Assembly: GCA_002490835.1 (NCBI GenBank)
Contig: DKUU01000011.1
Location: 35,235-99,234, forward strand
Length of the DNA stretch: 64,000 bases
Direction of reading: 5' to 3'
Source of the DNA: Lachnospiraceae bacterium UBA7196
GTDB lineage: Bacteria > Bacillota > Clostridia > Lachnospirales > Lachnospiraceae
Positions 43,971-53,337 of the stretch are shown here, in pieces (position 1 is the stretch's first letter; each line of letters opens with the position of its first letter). Under the pieces are notes generated by a model that made no database searches, had not been told where the DNA came from, and saw only the letters and a list, made by a program, of their open reading frames with translations. The position numbers and the translations under genes are program-made.

Positions 43971-45359
43971 CTAAAAAGTAAACTTATCCGCAAAGTAAGC
44001 GTCAAGCTGATCGATCGCTACCCGCTCCTGCTCCATCGAATCGCGGAAACGCACGGTCACGCAGTGGTCCGTCTCGGAATCAAAATCGTAGGTTACGCAA
44101 AACGGCGTCCCGATCTCGTCCTGACGGCGGTAACGCTTGCCGATATTGCCGCGGTCGTCAAACTCACAGTTGTACTTTTTAGATAACTGCGCAAAAATCT
44201 TCTCCGCGCCCTCATTCAATTTCTTGGAAAGGGGCAGCACACCGATCTTTACGGGCGCCAGCGCCGGATGGAAATGCAGCACGGTGCGCATATCGCCGTC
44301 GCCGAGGTCCTCCTCGTCGTAAGCGCCGCAGAGTACCGCAAGGAAGAGTCTCTCTACGCCTAAAGACGGCTCGATTACGTAAGGGATGTATTTTTCATTC
44401 TTCGTATCGTCAAAATAAGTTAAGTCTTCGCCGGAAGTGTTCTGATGCTGGGTCAGGTCGTAGTCCGTCCTGTCCGCAATGCCCCACAGCTCGCCCCAGC
44501 CGAAGGGGAATAGAAACTCGATATCGGTCGTCGCCTTGGAGTAGAAGGAAAGCTCCTCCGGCTCGTGGTCGCGCACCCGCATCTCTTCTTCTTTCATACC
44601 AAGGCTCTTTAAAAAGTCAATGCAGTACTTTTTCCAGTAAGCGAACCACTCAAGATCGGTATCCGGCTCGCAGAAAAATTCCATTTCCATCTGCTCGAAC
44701 TCGCGCACGCGGAAGATAAAGTTGCCGGGCGTGATTTCATTTCTGAAAGATTTGCCCACCTGACAAATGCCAAAAGGAATCTTCTTTCTGGAAGTCCGCT
44801 GCACGTTCTTGAAATTGACAAAAATGCCCTGTGCTGTCTCAGGCCGCAGGTAGACCGTATTCTTGGCATCCTCGGTCACACCCTGAAAGGTCTTGAACAT
44901 CAGGTTGAACTGTCTGATATCGGTAAAATTATGTTTGCCGCAGGTCGGGCAGGGAATGTTATGTTCTTCGACAAAGTCCTTCATCTGCTGCTGACTCCAG
45001 CCGTCCACGGAAGAATCAAGCGTCATGCCGTTTTCCGCCACGTAATCCTCGATGATCTTATCCGCGCGAAAACGCTCGTGACACTCCTTACAGTCCATCA
45101 GCGGATCGGAAAAACTGCCCAGATGCCCGCTGGCCACCCAAGTCTGGGGATTCATGAGGATCGCACAGTCCACACCCACGTTGTAGGGGCTCTCCATCAC
45201 AAACTTCTGCCACCATGCCTTCTTGATATTGTTCTTCAGCTCCACGCCGAGATTCCCAAAATCCCAAGTGTTGGCCAGTCCGCCGTAAATCTCCGAACCC
45301 GGATACACGAATCCCCTCGCCTTCGATAACGCCACGATCTTCTCCATAGTTTTTTCCAT
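43971..45359 (-). CDS. glyS: Glycyl-tRNA synthetase (class II, homodimeric)
   Basis: 462 residues from ATG 45359, preceded by GGAGG 7 nt upstream; the upstream ATG is not supported. Motif 1 region, motif 2 FRNEITPGNFIFRVREFEQMEMEFF (about 195-220 in outline) and motif 3 GVERLFLAVL are present. A zinc-like CKECHERF and CPTCGKHNF are at about 70 and 125. It makes Gly-tRNA. Operon-wise it precedes alaS by 18 bp. Confidence 0.95.
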   Translation of the reverse strand: MEKTMEKIVALSKARGFVYPGSEIYGGLANTWDFGNLGVELKNNIKKAWWQKFVMESPYNVGVDCAILMNPQTWVASGHLGSFSDPLMDCKECHERFRADKIIEDYVAENGMTLDSSVDGWSQQQMKDFVEEHNIPCPTCGKHNFTDIRQFNLMFKTFQGVTEDAKNTVYLRPETAQGIFVNFKNVQRTSRKKIPFGICQVGKSFRNEITPGNFIFRVREFEQMEMEFFCEPDTDLEWFAYWKKYCIDFLKSLGMKEEEMRVRDHEPEELSFYSKATTDIEFLFPFGWGELWGIADRTDYDLTQHQNTSGEDLTYFDDTKNEKYIPYVIEPSLGVERLFLAVLCGAYDEEDLGDGDMRTVLHFHPALAPVKIGVLPLSKKLNEGAEKIFAQLSKKYNCEFDDRGNIGKRYRRQDEIGTPFCVTYDFDSETDHCVTVRFRDSMEQERVAIDQLDAYFADKFTF

Positions 45360-45401
45360 CTTGCTGCCTCCATTCTTTTTCTTTCTGTATTCTGCCAATG
45401 C

Positions 45402-45496
45402 AGAGAATGCCGTTCTTTGGCATTCTCTTAGACGAAACTTAGAAGTTCTTAGTGAAGCAGCCTCTGCTGCTGAACTCTAGAACTTCTTTTCGTCTA
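45402..45496 (-). repeat. Double-hairpin palindromic repeat, copy 2
   Basis: Short hairpin AGAGAATGCC (45402-45411) / GGCATTCTCT (45419-45428). Long hairpin TAGACGAAA (45429-45437) and AGAAGTTCT (45441-45449) pairing with AGAACTTCT (45479-45487) and TTTCGTCTA (45488-45496), with the 3-nt bulge CTT. In minus reading it begins at the stop codon of the lipoprotein gene. Same architecture and arm sequences as 11675-11821. Confidence 0.85.
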
Positions 45497-46132
45497 CTCG
45501 TATATGATGTAAGAGAGCGCGCGGGCTCCCTCCTCTTCCTGATTGCTGATCTTCACGCTCTTTTTCCCGACAAACGTCACATCCTGTCCGCTGTGCGCGC
45601 TCTGGTTGGTGTAAAGCGTCTTCCCCGGCAGATTAATCAGCATTTCTTCACCGCTCTTTGTCTCTAAGATAACAAGCTTCTTTTTTTCCCACTCTTCAAT
45701 ATAACCGATTTCGACCGCCTGACCGTCCATAGAGACAAAAGGAACCGCCTCCAGCTCATAACCGTCCGACTTTGCGTCTTCCAGAGCACCCACATACAAG
45801 GTCCGGTGATTAAAACCGCTGTAATCCTCCGCGGAAGAATATCCAAAATCCATGGATATGCTGCCGTCCTTTTCCTCCACAGCCTTTAAAGTAACGCTCC
45901 CCTCACCTTTTTCCGCGCAGTATTCTTCCACGCGCGATGCCGCAAAGCTTTCCAGATCCGCCGTTTCGATCTGATAATAGTTCTGATCGACACTGCCGAC
46001 GATGTGGTGCGAGATCTCTCCGCTCTTGTTCACGGACAGGGAATTGATCTCCGGCCCCTTATTACCACGCCCACAGCCTGTAAGATTCAAAATCAATGTC
46101 AGCAGCAAAAGCGCACTTACAACCTTCCGCAT
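45494..46132 (-). CDS. Lipoprotein of unknown function
   Basis: 212 residues. Lipoprotein signal peptide with lipobox LTGC (Cys20). Followed by an exported region with a possible beta-sandwich-like pattern, and one long acidic stretch. No known domain recognised. The stop codon lies inside the palindromic repeat. Confidence 0.7.
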   Translation of the reverse strand: MRKVVSALLLLTLILNLTGCGRGNKGPEINSLSVNKSGEISHHIVGSVDQNYYQIETADLESFAASRVEEYCAEKGEGSVTLKAVEEKDGSISMDFGYSSAEDYSGFNHRTLYVGALEDAKSDGYELEAVPFVSMDGQAVEIGYIEEWEKKKLVILETKSGEEMLINLPGKTLYTNQSAHSGQDVTFVGKKSVKISNQEEEGARALSYIIYE

Positions 46133-46311
46133 ACGGTTTCCTTTCTATAATAGCTGATACTCCGCCGTGCCACTCACAAAATCCTGCTTCGCAGTCTTTT
46201 GCTCGTGTAGGGCATTCGCCCTATAGATTACAGCCATCACAAGCATCCGAAAGCAAGCTTTCGTCTGTCTGTGCTGTCTGCAATCTGCACGGCTCATTCT
46301 TTCACATTGTA

Positions 46312-46959
46312 TTATATATTTTCCACAATTTCAAGACTTTTAAGCGGCTTGTCGATGGAGCGCGTGCGGCAGTCGGCCGCGATTTCTCCAAGCTGCGCCA
46401 GAACCTGCGGCGTTACGGTGAATGTGTAGAGTTTTTCAATAGCGGACGCCGCTATGTAAGATATCGCGTAGCGTGTGGATTCCTCCCACTTTTCACCCTC
46501 CGGCATGCCCGGAAACTCCCCGTTTATCACCACGGCCTTGATCTCGAAGACATAGCGCACCAGCACATTGGAAAGTCCCTCGTGCATGAGTGCGCGCAGG
46601 GACTGATAGAGGAGCTTTAAAAACTCCTTTTCATCGTTATTCTCTCTCGTAAAGTAATCTATGACCTCCAAAAAGTACATGCCGTAATAGGCGTTCTCGT
46701 AATCCTTGCGCAATCCCTCAAAATAATTGGAGATATCCGCTTCCATCACATTGTACGAAGTCCTTCCCTCATAGAGTTTAAAGGTGCCGAAGCAGAAAGG
46801 ATTCGTGGCCGCAAGGAACTTACTGTTCGGTTTTCTCGCCCCTCTCGCAAAAGCGGATATCTTCCCCCTCTCTTTTGTGAGTAAGACCACCCGCCTGTCA
46901 TAGTCGCCTATCGGTTCAGCCTTTAAAATCATCCCTGTAAGCTCCGTGACCCCCTGCAT
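46312..46959 (-). CDS. recO: DNA repair protein RecO
   Basis: 215 residues, slightly short for RecO. The N-terminal OB-fold has GMILKAEPIGDYDRRVVLLTKERGKISAFARGARKPNS in outline (about 8-46). The helical C-terminal region lacks the zinc CxxC motifs seen in many Firmicute RecO proteins. It helps load RecA. GGGGAGG precedes the ATG; the start overlaps yqzL by 44 bp. Confidence 0.9.
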   Translation of the reverse strand: MQGVTELTGMILKAEPIGDYDRRVVLLTKERGKISAFARGARKPNSKFLAATNPFCFGTFKLYEGRTSYNVMEADISNYFEGLRKDYENAYYGMYFLEVIDYFTRENNDEKEFLKLLYQSLRALMHEGLSNVLVRYVFEIKAVVINGEFPGMPEGEKWEESTRYAISYIAASAIEKLYTFTVTPQVLAQLGEIAADCRTRSIDKPLKSLEIVENI

Positions 46960-47083
46960 CGGCTTCCTCCCCTGACTCTCTCATCACTTCTCCTTTTTCT
47001 TCTCTTTCGGCGTTTTTATAAGCCAGAAAATCTTCGATCTTTCCCGTCGCCATAAACTGCTCCCAGTAGTTTATTCCCTTCAT
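46916..47083 (-). CDS. YqzL-like small protein
   Basis: 55 residues. The first ~25 residues (INYWEQFMATGKIEDFLAYK) match the YqzL family, which lies between era and recO in Firmicutes. CAGGGGG precedes the ATG by 7-8 nt. The 3' part overlaps recO in another frame, giving translational coupling. Function unknown. Confidence 0.75.
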   Translation of the reverse strand: MKGINYWEQFMATGKIEDFLAYKNAEREEKGEVMRESGEEADAGGHGAYRDDFKG

Positions 47084-47166
47084 CTTACGCCCCCTGTTTT
47101 TTCCTTATCCTCTACCGTCATCTTATGTGACGTGTCAAAAATTAGGGTTCGCAGATTTGCCTTTTT

Positions 47167-48072
47167 CTATTCTGTCTCACCGGGATCATAACCGAAATTT
47201 TTAAGCAGAAAATCGCTATCCCGCCAGTCCTTTTTCACCCTCACCCAGAGTTTCAGATTGACCTGATTTTCCACCAGCTCCTCGATATCCTTTCTGGCAA
47301 GAGAGCCGATTTTTTTTAACATCACGCCCTGCTTGCCTATGATGATCCCCTTATGGGATTCCCGCTCGCAGACGATGGTGGCCTCGATATCCACGATCTT
47401 TTTTTTGAATTTCATCTGCTCAATGGTGACAGCGATGCCGTGGGGGATCTCCTCCTCCAGACAGCGCAGGGCCTTCTCCCTGATTAGTTCCGCCACGATC
47501 TGACGCATCGGCTGATCCGTCACCGTATCCTCGTCATAAAAAGGTGCCCCATACGGAAGGTACTTTAAAATGCAGTCGATCAACATACCCGTGCCGTCCT
47601 TTTTCAGGGCGGACACGGGTACGATCTCCACAAAGTCAAATTCCTTGCGGTAGGCGTCGATATAAGTCAGGATCGCTTCTTTCTTTACCGTATCAATTTT
47701 ATTAATCACTAAAATAACAGGTGTTTTTGTTTTCTTTAACTCCTCGATGATATGCCGCTCTCCCGCGCCGATATAATCCGTCGGCTCCACCAGCCACAAG
47801 ATCACGTCAACCTCGGAAAAAGTACTTTCGGCGGCATTTACCATATAGTTTCCCAATCTGTTCTTGGCCTTATGGATACCCGGCGTATCCAGAAACACGA
47901 TCTGCCCCTTTTCGCAGGTATACACGGTACGAATGCGGTTTCTGGTGGTCTGGGGCTTCTTTGAAGTGATGGCGATCTTCTGCCCGATCAGCGCGTTCAT
48001 CAGCGTGGATTTCCCTACATTCGGCCTGCCGATCAGGGCAGCAAATCCGGATTTCATCTGTCTGTCTTCCAT
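47167..48072 (-). CDS. era: GTPase Era
   Basis: 301 residues. G1 GRPNVGKST, G3 DTPGIHKAKN, G4 NKID, then the KH domain with GIIIGKQGVMLKKIG. Era helps 16S rRNA maturation and 30S assembly. The start may be the sixth codon instead (ATG with GGAAG upstream). Confidence 0.95.
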   Translation of the reverse strand: MEDRQMKSGFAALIGRPNVGKSTLMNALIGQKIAITSKKPQTTRNRIRTVYTCEKGQIVFLDTPGIHKAKNRLGNYMVNAAESTFSEVDVILWLVEPTDYIGAGERHIIEELKKTKTPVILVINKIDTVKKEAILTYIDAYRKEFDFVEIVPVSALKKDGTGMLIDCILKYLPYGAPFYDEDTVTDQPMRQIVAELIREKALRCLEEEIPHGIAVTIEQMKFKKKIVDIEATIVCERESHKGIIIGKQGVMLKKIGSLARKDIEELVENQVNLKLWVRVKKDWRDSDFLLKNFGYDPGETE

Positions 48073-48095
48073 AACACCCGTTACTCCTGTTCTGT

Positions 48096-49292
48096 CTATT
48101 CGCTGTCCGTTTCCTGTCCGCTTCCGGCCTCGCCTGCTGCGCTGCCCTCTTCCCCTGTCTCCGGTTTGTCCTTTGCAGTCATTTTCCTGTCAGGCCAGTG
48201 AGACCGGATTTCACTAAGCAGCCCCTGCGCTTTCTTCTCCTCGCGGGCTTCCTTCTTTGCCTTACGCTTTCTCCACAGTTTCCGCACAATGCGGAAAATA
48301 AGCACTGCCACAGCGATGAGTATGATCCAGAAGACAAAATAGGGAATATCGATCACAAAACCGATCGCAAAATCCCGGATACCAAAACCGATATCCTCAA
48401 GGCTCTTCATAAATCCTCTCTCGATCCGCTGCCATACACTAGCCGTCTGCGGCGCCGAATATTTGCGCACCTCCTCAATATAGAGGTATAACGTGCTGTA
48501 GTCGATTTGATTATCGTAGGTGCGAAGCTGGGATTCCATACTCTCCAGCTGGTAGCGCACCTCGGAGAGCCGGCTTTCAATGGTGATGATATCTTCCACA
48601 CTCTCCGCCTGCCCCATCAGTGTAAGCAGTCTTTCCTGCTCGGTGACAAGCGCCTTTTTATGGCTCTCTAAATCCACATACTGTAAGGTGACATCCTCAA
48701 CGTTCTCGGACCGGCTGGTCACATTGGTCTGCTCGCCCACCTGCGTAAGAAACCCGTCCAGCTTTTCCTTCGGTACGCGGGCTGTCAGATTCGCACAGCG
48801 CTGTTTCACATTCTGATCTTCCACATAGTAACTGCCCACATCGTAGACGGAGATACTCTCTATGTAACCGCCAAGCGCCTCGACCTGCTTTTGCAGGTTT
48901 GGCACCAACGTGTCAAAGTCCTCCGTCTCCGCGGAAATGTTCACGGTCTTGATCAGCTTTCTTCCGGCCGCAGCAGACTTTTCCTGATTTTGACCGCTCT
49001 CGACCTGAGGCTCGCTCATCGGCTCCTCCGCCGCAGCCTCAGCAGTCTCATATTTCATGCTGGCAATGCCGTTGCTCATGACAGCGCCACCATCATAGGC
49101 CGCCGTATCATAGGCGTAGTCTTCCGCCACAGCCGCAGGCGCCGCGCCCGTCGCCGATTCATACAAAGCCGTCTTAGAGCTGCCGCAGGCTGTGATAACG
49201 GCCGTTATTCCAAAAATTGCCGCTATCAGCTTCATCCTGCCGCTCTTTTCCTCGTTCATGCGTTTCCCGTCCTGCCTTCCATCTCTTTTCAT
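48096..49292 (-). CDS. DUF4349 lipoprotein
   Basis: 398 residues from ATG 49292, preceded by GGGAGG. Signal peptide with lipobox ITAC (Cys about residue 36 in this numbering). The DUF4349 domain lies at about 110-320 with coiled-coil in the middle (LTEQERLLTLMGQAESVEDI). A C-terminal membrane segment (about 326-350) and a Lys/Arg-rich cytosolic tail follow. Family function unknown. Confidence 0.82.
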   Translation of the reverse strand: MKRDGRQDGKRMNEEKSGRMKLIAAIFGITAVITACGSSKTALYESATGAAPAAVAEDYAYDTAAYDGGAVMSNGIASMKYETAEAAAEEPMSEPQVESGQNQEKSAAAGRKLIKTVNISAETEDFDTLVPNLQKQVEALGGYIESISVYDVGSYYVEDQNVKQRCANLTARVPKEKLDGFLTQVGEQTNVTSRSENVEDVTLQYVDLESHKKALVTEQERLLTLMGQAESVEDIITIESRLSEVRYQLESMESQLRTYDNQIDYSTLYLYIEEVRKYSAPQTASVWQRIERGFMKSLEDIGFGIRDFAIGFVIDIPYFVFWIILIAVAVLIFRIVRKLWRKRKAKKEAREEKKAQGLLSEIRSHWPDRKMTAKDKPETGEEGSAAGEAGSGQETDSE

Positions 49293-49402
49293 AATCGATC
49301 CTCCCTTTCCCTGCCAGCATTTGTTTTCCATTTTGCTGTCTCTATTCGTAATACCTTTGCGGGAAAGAAAAAGTTGCATCAAAGTAAAATAATACTCGTT
49401 AT

Positions 49403-52324
49403 TTAATGAATCAGATACTCAACGGAACCGAAAAGCGCTTTCTGTTCCTTGATCTTTTCCTCATTGCCGACCACGCACAGGCAATTATCCTCCATAAAGG
49501 CGCGGATGTAAGCGGCAAGTCCCCTGATGGTTTCCACGTCTGCTGACAGCAGTTCATCCCGCTCCTGCTGTGCCCGCTCCTCAGAAAAGCCCGTCAGATA
49601 GCCAGCCAGCGAATACGCGCCGTACGCCTGCGGTGTCAGGGGGGTATCCAAGGCACTGACCGCCCCGATGATATACTTTAACATGGTGCGCTCGTCGGCC
49701 TCGAAGTTTTCCACATAGTCCGCCGCTTTCTCGTAGACCTCGATCGTTTTCTCCAGATTGGGATCCCTGTAAGAGACAAAGTAGCTCTCTCCGGTCTTGC
49801 CAAACTGGCACATGCACCCGTAGGCCCCACCCTTTACGCGCACCTGCGTCCAAAGGTAATCATAGCTCATCATCACCTTGAGCGCCCGCAGTGCGCCCGT
49901 GTAAGCGAAACCCTTTTTCGCAAAGTTACCCGCCCGGCACACATACTGGATCTGGGCGGCGCTCATCAGGCCCTCGTTCTTCTTCTCCGGCTCAGGATTG
50001 CAGAATGTTCCCTGCACTGGCTCTGTATAAAGCTTTTCTTTTAAGTCCGCGATCAACGTTTCAATGCCCGCAATTCCTTCTCTCTCAGCCGTATAATCCA
50101 CCATCAGATTTTCCGGCCGGAAGATATGGCGCACCAGCCGCTCCATCTTTTCGCTCAATTCTGTCTTTTTGCCGTCGAAATTCTGCTCTAAATCTTCCAA
50201 AAGGCGGTAAAAGCCCAGTCCATTCACCCGGTCCATCAGCCATGCCGGCTTTGACAGGTAAGAAAGCGCCTGCCCCGCTGCCAGAGAATGCCCTGCCGAC
50301 ATCATCTGCGCCTGCTTGTCGGAGCGGTTTTCCGCCACCAGCTCGAACAGTCTTTTCTCATTGACATAGACCGATTCAGTCAATATCTCTTCCGCCAAAG
50401 CAAAGGCCTTCGGCAGATTCTCATACAGCATCTTAACCTTCAGATCGAAGGTCAGATTATAATCAGACAGGTCATTCACATTCGTGAAGAAATTTACCGC
50501 CGGCGCGATACCGCCCGTCTGCAGATTGATCTCATTGTACAATTCGCTGTAGGAACGTTTTTCCGTATCCACCAGCCCCAGCATCACCTGTAAAAGCCCC
50601 ACATAAGGGAAGAGCTCCTCCGGCACCTGCCCAAGGTCGAAGAGAAACCGCAGATAACCGATGCCGTTCGTATCGATCTCATGATAGAGAAGTGTGGTAT
50701 CCCCCACCTTTCTCTCCTCATTTTTGAAACTGCGCGCTTTTTTGCCGATATCCTTTATGGCAAGGATCGGTATCTTTGCCACATCTTCCGGATCGTCCGG
50801 CGTCTCCTGAAAGACGGCAAGTGCCTCTGTCTCCTCCACGATAGCGGCAATCTCCTGCGCTGTCATGTCAGCCTTCTTCGCGGCAAGCTTCTCTGCCAGC
50901 GCCTTTTCTTTCTTTCCGGTAAGCCCCTTCACGGGCCGCACTATCACAATGCTCTTATGATGATTCTTAAGGACGAGGTCTTTCAGCATCGTTTCAAAGT
51001 AGCCGCTCTCCACATCCCGCTTCAATTCCCCGTAAGTCTCCCAAAGCTCCAGATAATCAAAGGGCCTGATGTCATCATAAAGCCATGTCTCAAACATCTG
51101 CAGGCCGTACATCAACCCCTTCGGGTAGGAGCCGAAATCCGCTTCCCTGTAAGCAAATGCGTCGCGGTTTAAGGCCGCCAAAAGCGCCCTTTTCTCCACG
51201 CCGTCCTGCGCAAGCCCCTGCAGGGTCTCCTCAATGATGCGTACAAATTCGTCCTTCTGCGCATACTCGGCATTCTTCGCTATTATGGTAAAAAAGGGCT
51301 GTTTCACGTCCGCCTCACAAAAACTGCTGATATCCGTGCCGATCCCCGCGTCCAGAAGCGCCTTCCTCACCGGTGCGCCCGGCGCGCCGACCACTGCGTC
51401 CGCCAGCGCCTGAAATCCTCTGTGTTTCTTTCTGTCAAGGGCCTCCCCCAGACAGACATTGTAGGAAAGATAGGTGTTTGCCGCCTCCGACTCGCTCTCC
51501 ATGATCGGATACTCCTTCTCCACCACTGCTGTCCCGTCAAAAGGAGGTTCCGACAAAAGCGCGGAATCCACGAAAAGCGCCTCATATTTTGACAGATATT
51601 CCCGGTCAAGATACGTAAGCTTTTCTTCCATATCCATATCCCCGTAGAGATAGATGTAGCTGTTGGAAGGATGATAATATCTGCGATGAAAATCCATAAA
51701 GTCCTCATAGGTCAGCTCCGGGATCACATCCGGATCGCCGCCCGACTCCACCCCGTAGGAAGTATGCGGATAGAGAGAGTTCATGATTTCCCGGTAAAGC
51801 ACATCGTCCGGAGAAGAAAAGGCACCCTTCATCTCATTGTAGACCACACCGTTGATGGTTAGCGCATCGTCCGCGTCCTCCAGCTCATAATGCCAGCCCT
51901 CCTGTTTAAAGATCTTTTCCTCGCGGTAAATATTCGGGTGGAATACAGCGTCCAGATACACGTCCATCAGATTTTGAAAATCCTTGTCATTACAGCTCGC
52001 CACCGGATAGACGGTCTTATCGGGATAAGTCATGGCATTTAAGAACGTATTAAGAGAACCCTTTGCCAGCTCGATAAAAGGATCCTTGATCGGATACTTT
52101 TCGGAACCGCAAAGCACCGTGTGTTCGATGATATGCGCCACGCCCGTGCTGTCCTTGGGCGGCGTACGAAATCCGATGTAAAATACCTTGTTGTCGTCAT
52201 TGTTGGAAAGAAGCGCCACCCGCGCGCCCGTTTTGTTATGTTTTAATAAAAAGCCGTCCGACTTCAGTTCTTCGATCCGCTGTTTCGAGATCAGGGTATA
52301 TGCCTGTAAATTTTCTAAATTCAT
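49403..52324 (-). CDS. M16C insulinase-family zinc metallopeptidase (PreP-like)
   Basis: 973 residues, the length of M16C / presequence-protease-like proteins. The inverted zinc motif HxxEH is HIIEH (about residue 64), with the downstream acidic ligand region about 75 residues later. Four repeats of the M16 fold make a closed chamber. No signal peptide, so it is probably intracellular, degrading peptides. GGAGAG precedes the start. Confidence 0.92.
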   Translation of the reverse strand: MNLENLQAYTLISKQRIEELKSDGFLLKHNKTGARVALLSNNDDNKVFYIGFRTPPKDSTGVAHIIEHTVLCGSEKYPIKDPFIELAKGSLNTFLNAMTYPDKTVYPVASCNDKDFQNLMDVYLDAVFHPNIYREEKIFKQEGWHYELEDADDALTINGVVYNEMKGAFSSPDDVLYREIMNSLYPHTSYGVESGGDPDVIPELTYEDFMDFHRRYYHPSNSYIYLYGDMDMEEKLTYLDREYLSKYEALFVDSALLSEPPFDGTAVVEKEYPIMESESEAANTYLSYNVCLGEALDRKKHRGFQALADAVVGAPGAPVRKALLDAGIGTDISSFCEADVKQPFFTIIAKNAEYAQKDEFVRIIEETLQGLAQDGVEKRALLAALNRDAFAYREADFGSYPKGLMYGLQMFETWLYDDIRPFDYLELWETYGELKRDVESGYFETMLKDLVLKNHHKSIVIVRPVKGLTGKKEKALAEKLAAKKADMTAQEIAAIVEETEALAVFQETPDDPEDVAKIPILAIKDIGKKARSFKNEERKVGDTTLLYHEIDTNGIGYLRFLFDLGQVPEELFPYVGLLQVMLGLVDTEKRSYSELYNEINLQTGGIAPAVNFFTNVNDLSDYNLTFDLKVKMLYENLPKAFALAEEILTESVYVNEKRLFELVAENRSDKQAQMMSAGHSLAAGQALSYLSKPAWLMDRVNGLGFYRLLEDLEQNFDGKKTELSEKMERLVRHIFRPENLMVDYTAEREGIAGIETLIADLKEKLYTEPVQGTFCNPEPEKKNEGLMSAAQIQYVCRAGNFAKKGFAYTGALRALKVMMSYDYLWTQVRVKGGAYGCMCQFGKTGESYFVSYRDPNLEKTIEVYEKAADYVENFEADERTMLKYIIGAVSALDTPLTPQAYGAYSLAGYLTGFSEERAQQERDELLSADVETIRGLAAYIRAFMEDNCLCVVGNEEKIKEQKALFGSVEYLIH

Positions 52325-52431
52325 ATATGCTCTCCTTATTATGTTTCACCTAATTTTATCAGGCGTTCGTTATAGTATATCATTTTCTGGAAAAATTATC
52401 TAATAGTTTCTAATCAAAGTTTCATAGCTGC

Positions 52432-53196
52432 CTACCGTTGTTTCCCAAACACGCCGACTTCCACACGATCCTTCCCTTTTTTGCTCACACCGGTCTGTCC
52501 GTAATAAACAAATTTCCCGAACCCCCGCACGGTGACGGCATCCTCTTCCTTTAACTGACAGGATGCGTTTTCCGCCTGCATACCGTTAATAAAAATACGA
52601 CTGTTATTAAATAATTCACGGCTCTCCTCTCTGGAAAGGTTGTACACCTTGGAGATCACAGCGTCGGCTCTGGGAGAAGAGACTGTCACCGATATCCGTT
52701 CCGGCTCGGCGTTTTGCAAGGCAAGCTCCCCCGCCGCCCGCTTGCAGCCGACATTGGTATGCTTCACCCTGTCCAGATTTTCCACAATGTAATCGGCAAT
52801 GTTTTCGTGACAAAAAAGCAGCGCGCTCTTCTCATCCGGCAAAAAAATATCACCCGTCACGTCCCTCTCAATGCCCAGATTCATGACCGCGCCGAGGATA
52901 TCCCTGTGTGTGAGATGTTCGGCAAACTTGGGCGTTTTCGGCAAAATCTCTATCCGCACGATGGGAAACGCCTCCTCATATCCGGGATCCCCGAAGCGGA
53001 TGATCTTACGCTCGCAGGGCGCCGCGCCGCCCTCCATTCTGACACCCGCATAAGAAACCTCCCGCTCCACCGCGTAGTAGGCCTGCTGCTCGGCCAGTCC
53101 CAGAAAGGGCGTGTAGGTGTATCTGTTCTGTGTGTAGGCCTTGTCCGCCAGTTCGAGCAGTCTGTTCTTTAACTGCTGTAATTCCCTCTCATCCAT
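52432..53196 (-). CDS. YlmH-like S4-domain RNA-binding protein
   Basis: 254 residues from ATG 53196 (GGAAGGGGAG 7 nt upstream; an in-frame ATG at 53307 is too far). Residues 60-150 form the conserved YlmH domain; the S4 domain (about 180-250, with LSREESRELFNNSRIFINGM) binds RNA. YlmH is implicated in handling stalled 50S subunits in Bacillus. A promoter for the opposite gene starts 64 bp away. Confidence 0.88.
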   Translation of the reverse strand: MDERELQQLKNRLLELADKAYTQNRYTYTPFLGLAEQQAYYAVEREVSYAGVRMEGGAAPCERKIIRFGDPGYEEAFPIVRIEILPKTPKFAEHLTHRDILGAVMNLGIERDVTGDIFLPDEKSALLFCHENIADYIVENLDRVKHTNVGCKRAAGELALQNAEPERISVTVSSPRADAVISKVYNLSREESRELFNNSRIFINGMQAENASCQLKEEDAVTVRGFGKFVYYGQTGVSKKGKDRVEVGVFGKQR

Positions 53197-53259
53197 GACA
53201 GCGCTCCCCTTCCTGCGCGTTTTAGCAAAAGCCGTTTTCTTTTTCCTGCCGGCTGAAAT

Positions 53260-53288
53260 TTGACAAGATTCGCAATATATGGTATTCT
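53260..53288 (+). promoter_or_regulatory. Promoter of the SNF transporter gene
   Basis: TTGACA (53260-53265) and TATTCT (53283-53288) separated by 17 bp. The start codon at 53338 is about 45 nt downstream. Confidence 0.7.
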
Positions 53289-53337
53289 TTAATTTAATTT
53301 TTGTCAATATTTTGTAGGAAAGAAATAGGGAATCTAT

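Noticed and set aside
45360..45493. T-box leader before glyS
   Set aside because: The region is taken up by the palindromic repeat; no T-box antiterminator sequence is present.
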